Assembly: GCA_903905285.1 (NCBI GenBank)
Contig: CAIVFQ010000072.1
Span: 1 to 17,661 of the forward strand
Source of the DNA: an uncultured Alphaproteobacteria bacterium
GTDB lineage: Bacteria > Pseudomonadota > Alphaproteobacteria > Paracaedibacterales > CAIULA01
Direction of reading: 5' to 3'
Length of the DNA stretch: 17,661 nucleotides
Below, in pieces: positions 15,100 through 17,661 of this stretch. The position numbers and the translations under genes were made by a program. The notes under the pieces are model-generated. The model was given only the letters and a program-made list of their open reading frames with translations. It did no database searches and was not told the DNA's origin. Numbering within the stretch: the first letter of the stretch is position 1; every line of letters starts with the position of its first letter.

Positions 15100-15178
15100 G
15101 TCATCGCGAACGACCAAAGGGAGTTCGGCGATCCATGTATTTCCTGGATTGCCACGAAGCAATACTCCTCGCAATGAC
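15100..15178. repeat. Short palindromic intergenic repeat (MITE-like)
   Basis: About 79 bases with imperfect inverted ends. The left end reads GTCATCGCGA and the reverse complement of the right end reads GTCATTGCGA. Further in, GGCGATCCA (15127-15135) faces GGCAATCCA on the other strand, around a short central TATTTCCT. This layout (cattgcgag ends around gcaatcca cores) resembles small dispersed palindromic elements common in intergenic DNA of several bacteria, including host-associated alphaproteobacteria. The surrounding gap 14975-15264 also has small hairpins at 15003-15017 and 15044-15058 and no supported gene. Confidence 0.65.
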
Positions 15179-15264
15179 AACTCCCAATTTAAGAACATAT
15201 TAATACTTTAATGTAACAATAAAAATTCCATTATTTTGTTAACTTTAGGCAAAGGAATATTTAT

Positions 15265-16378
15265 ATGTCTTTAAAGAAAACGGCCCTGAACGGCCTTACC
15301 ATTTTGTCATTAACCCTTCTGGCCAGCTCAGCTAGTTGGGCCGCGGAGGATTTTTCCGCGAAAGAACAAGTCGCACCCCTTCTTACTAGGATATCCAAGG
15401 CATCGAATTACGATGCCAGGGTTCAGCTGTCTTTAACTGCCTACGGCTATAAACCTTCACAAGAGGCGCTTTTAAAAACTGTTCAAATGTTTAAACCATC
15501 ATCATCCGTGCAGCCGATGATATCATTACTAACATTCCTCTCATTGGAAAAAGACGGATATCAACACTATGGGATGCCATCAAGTGATCAATCCTTGCGG
15601 CTCACGCAGTTCCTTGTGGGTCACGAATTGAAAGAAATGGCGCACGCAAATAGACAGCTTCGTACTATTACACAAGAAGCAGTCAAGTCTGACATAACTT
15701 CTGTTTATGATTTGTTGGCTGAAGCACAAAATCTAGACAAACTATGGTTAAAGCAAACAATGGATACTCTCGCCGACACGCTGACAGGATTCAGACAGCG
15801 AATAGTCGGCAAAAAGGGCTATAACGAAGAGATTGCAGAGCAAGAACGGATTCTGAAGAATATTAATACACTCTCCATTTCAGAGGATGAAGAGATGGTG
15901 AAAAAAAAGCTGCAATAAAAGCAACAATTCAGAAAGCTACGGATGATAAAACAGCACTGGAGCTTAGAATTAAAGATATAGTACGTGATTTGGACGCAAT
16001 GCAGGATGTCTTCATGAATACCAAAGAAGATAAGAAAAACTTAAATTGGCCATAGGAAAACTTGCAACAGCAGTAGACAGGTTTCAAAAAGATGTTTCTC
16101 AGCTGAGCGAATCTGATGTATTGGCAAGCCTTGAAATCGTCGCAAAAGATGGAACGATTGAAATCGGCAGGGAAAATGAATTTAAAATAGGGAAACATAT
16201 AAAGAAAGATGCACAGAGCACATTCGCAATAGACCCGGACATGCTTGAGTTATCAACATGGATGTATGGTGATTATATTCCCTACACTGTTCCCACTGTT
16301 AAGGCATTTGAAAGTGGCGGTCCTTTCACCACTGGTGCAGTAACAGGGTCAGATACTGCGGCATCAAGATCGAGATAA
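15265..16378 (+). pseudogene. Secreted protein of unknown function, apparently broken by two frameshifts
   Basis: I do not recognise a family. The first frame gives 217 residues with a clear signal peptide (hydrophobic core LTILSLTLLASSASWA, cleavage near Ala26) and a helical, charged remainder. It ends at 15918 just after a run of eight A (15901-15908). With one more A the frame continues as AAIKATIQKATDDKTALELR and onward, helical like the first part, until a TAG at 16053. Adding one more A to the AAA at 16043-16045 then joins the last frame, LAIGKLATAVDRFQKDVSQL and onward, which ends at 16378 with a glycine/serine-rich tail. The repaired protein would be about 371 residues. The ribosome site AAAGGAA lies eight bases before the ATG. 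It stands alone between the palindromic repeat and tuf. The first frame may also be a real shorter protein. Confidence 0.6.
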
Positions 16379-16410
16379 ACTTGTTAATTTAAATTTTCCA
16401 AGCGAAGATC

Positions 16411-16440
16411 AAAAAAAAGCACCCTGTTTAAAACAGGGCG
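16411..16440 (-). terminator. Rho-independent terminator of tuf
   Basis: On the minus strand the stem CCCTG(TTT)/(AAA)CAGGG (16422-16438) is flanked by GC-rich bases and followed by a run of eight T (A at 16411-16418 on the plus strand). It lies about 30 bases after the tuf stop and just beyond the end of the convergent secreted-protein gene. Confidence 0.88.
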
Positions 16441-16469
16441 CCATAAAGACTCAACAATAAAAGAGTTTC

Positions 16470-17660
16470 TTATTTCACGATTTGAGAGACGACACCAGAA
16501 CCGACGGTGCGACCACCTTCACGAATGGCAAAGCGTAAGCCTTCATCCATCGCAATCGGCGCAATCAATTCAACTGTTATCGCTATGTTGTCACCAGGCA
16601 TCACCATCTCAACGCCCTCAGGCAAATATACCATCCCCGTTACGTCCGTCGTCCGGAAGTAAAACTGTGGACGATAGTTCGTAAAGAATGGCGTATGACG
16701 GCCACCCTCTTCCTTCGTCAAAATATAAACCTCGGCCTTAAAGTTCGTGTGCGGTGTAATCGAACCAGGTGCAGATAAAACCTGACCCCGTTCCACATCC
16801 TCACGCTTCGTGCCCCGTAACAACGCACCAATGTTGTCACCAGCTTCACCCTGATCTAACAACTTGCGGAACATCTCAACACCCGTCACAACAGTCTTCA
16901 CCGTCGGACGAATCCCAACAATCTCAGCTTCTTCACCAACCTTGATCACGCCACGCTCAACACGTCCAGTAACAACCGTTCCCCGACCCGATATCGAAAA
17001 TACATCTTCAATCGGCATCAAGAAAGGACGGTCCTTCGCACGCTCAGGCTGTGGAATAGAAGCATCAACCGCTGCCATCAATTTCAAAATCGCTTCACGG
17101 CCCATCTCAGGATTGCGATCTTCTAACGCACACAGCGCTGATCCGCGAATCACAGGAATGTCATCTCCAGGAAAACCATAACTTGTTAACAGCTCACGAA
17201 TCTCAAGCTCAACCAAATCGGCCAACTCTTCATCATCAACCATGTCGATCTTATTCATAAACACAACCAAGGCAGGAACACCAACCTGACGCGCTAACAA
17301 AATATGTTCCCGTGTCTGAGGCATCGGACCATCAGCTGCTGATACAACCAAAATCCCGCCGTCCATCTGTGCCGCACCCGTAATCATGTTCTTTACATAG
17401 TCCGCATGTCCAGGGCAGTCCACGTGAGCATAGTGACGGTTAGCCGTCTCATATTCCACATGCGCTGTTGAAATCGTAATCCCGCGAGCCTTCTCTTCAG
17501 GCGCCTTATCAATCTGATCGTAAGCCGTAAATACAGCGCCGCCACTCTCAGCCAATATCTTCGTAATAGCCGCCGTCAAACTCGTCTTCCCGTGGTCAAC
17601 GTGTCCAACCGTCCCAATGTTGCAATGCGGCTTCGACCGCTCAAACTTTACCTTCGCCAT
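16470..17660 (-). CDS. tuf: Elongation factor Tu
   Basis: GTPase that carries aminoacyl-tRNA to the ribosomal A site. The GTP-binding motifs are all present: GHVDHGKT at residues 19-26, DCPGH at 81-85 and NKID at 136-139. The switch region ARGITIS is at about 58-64. Domains 2 and 3 follow with [13 protein letters not shown] and, at the end, [18 protein letters not shown]. The protein is complete with 396 residues, and its ATG begins at 17660, one base from the window edge, so its promoter and upstream neighbours are not visible. A strong terminator follows the stop. Codon use is more regular than in the neighbouring genes, as expected for high expression. Whether a second tuf copy exists elsewhere cannot be told. 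Confidence 0.98.
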   Translation of the reverse strand: MAKVKFERSKPHCNIGTVGHVDHGKTSLTAAITKILAESGGAVFTAYDQIDKAPEEKARGITISTAHVEYETANRHYAHVDCPGHADYVKNMITGAAQMDGGILVVSAADGPMPQTREHILLARQVGVPALVVFMNKIDMVDDEELADLVELEIRELLTSYGFPGDDIPVIRGSALCALEDRNPEMGREAILKLMAAVDASIPQPERAKDRPFLMPIEDVFSISGRGTVVTGRVERGVIKVGEEAEIVGIRPTVKTVVTGVEMFRKLLDQGEAGDNIGALLRGTKREDVERGQVLSAPGSITPHTNFKAEVYILTKEEGGRHTPFFTNYRPQFYFRTTDVTGMVYLPEGVEMVMPGDNIAITVELIAPIAMDEGLRFAIREGGRTVGSGVVSQIVK

Positions 17661-17661
17661 A

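Noticed and set aside
15901..15918. Programmed ribosomal frameshift at the A8 run as the definite explanation
   Set aside because: A slippery run is present, but no clear downstream pseudoknot or upstream Shine-Dalgarno stimulator was seen, and a second break follows 135 bases later.
16864..17181. Plus-strand frame opposite tuf
   Set aside because: It is a shadow of the strongly conserved tuf coding sequence.

Overview
The window looks like a stretch of chromosome from an AT-leaning alphaproteobacterium. The support is a class I lysyl-tRNA synthetase, a TrcR/DUF1013 cell-cycle regulator, a GST-fold protein ending in the YADLDF tail of FzlA, and a YkuD-type L,D-transpeptidase paired with a YgjP-type peptidase. 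A complete polyamine importer, decaying or frameshifted genes, a small palindromic repeat and two secreted proteins without a recognisable family would suit a host-associated member (Holosporales/Rickettsiales-like). That placement is inference. No phage, CRISPR, transposase, tRNA or rRNA gene was seen.

Layout. At 94-309 (minus) is the N-terminal stub of an ABC-F ATPase. At 379-2964 (plus) lysK, an L,D-transpeptidase and a YgjP-like metallopeptidase overlap one another and form one operon. At 2965-3384 lies a 420 bp gap between convergent genes, with a GC-rich segment full of inverted repeats that may be a structured RNA. At 3385-9643 (minus) is a tightly packed unit transcribed in the order TauE/SafE, potF, potG, potH, potI, glycosyltransferase. 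At 9877-12309 (plus) are recA, an IHF/HU-like protein, a HIT hydrolase and fzlA. At 12443-13615 (plus) is a secreted coiled-coil protein behind a tandem 27 bp repeat. At 13602-14335 (minus) is a frameshifted comF, with trcR divergent from it (14444-14974). Then come a palindromic repeat, a frameshifted secreted protein (15265-16378) and, on the minus strand, tuf with a clear terminator.

How it works together. PotF-PotG-PotH-PotI form a putrescine-type ABC importer with every subunit present. Its binding protein has lost the usual N-W-S-D-Y substrate motif, so the ligand may differ. The recA cluster joins recombination, DNA architecture and division (FzlA binds FtsZ in Caulobacter). TrcR adds cell-cycle transcription.

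The most striking pattern is four apparent one-base deletions that break three otherwise coherent genes: TauE/SafE at a G8 tract, comF at a CCC run, and the secreted protein at an A8 tract and an AAA run. This is either homopolymer undercalling in the assembly, real gene decay, or (for the two 8-base tracts) slipped-strand phase variation. Raw reads would decide. I did not find a convincing undescribed multi-gene system. The best leads are the structured intergenic segment, the G8 switch candidate in front of the Pot operon, and the altered PotF pocket.
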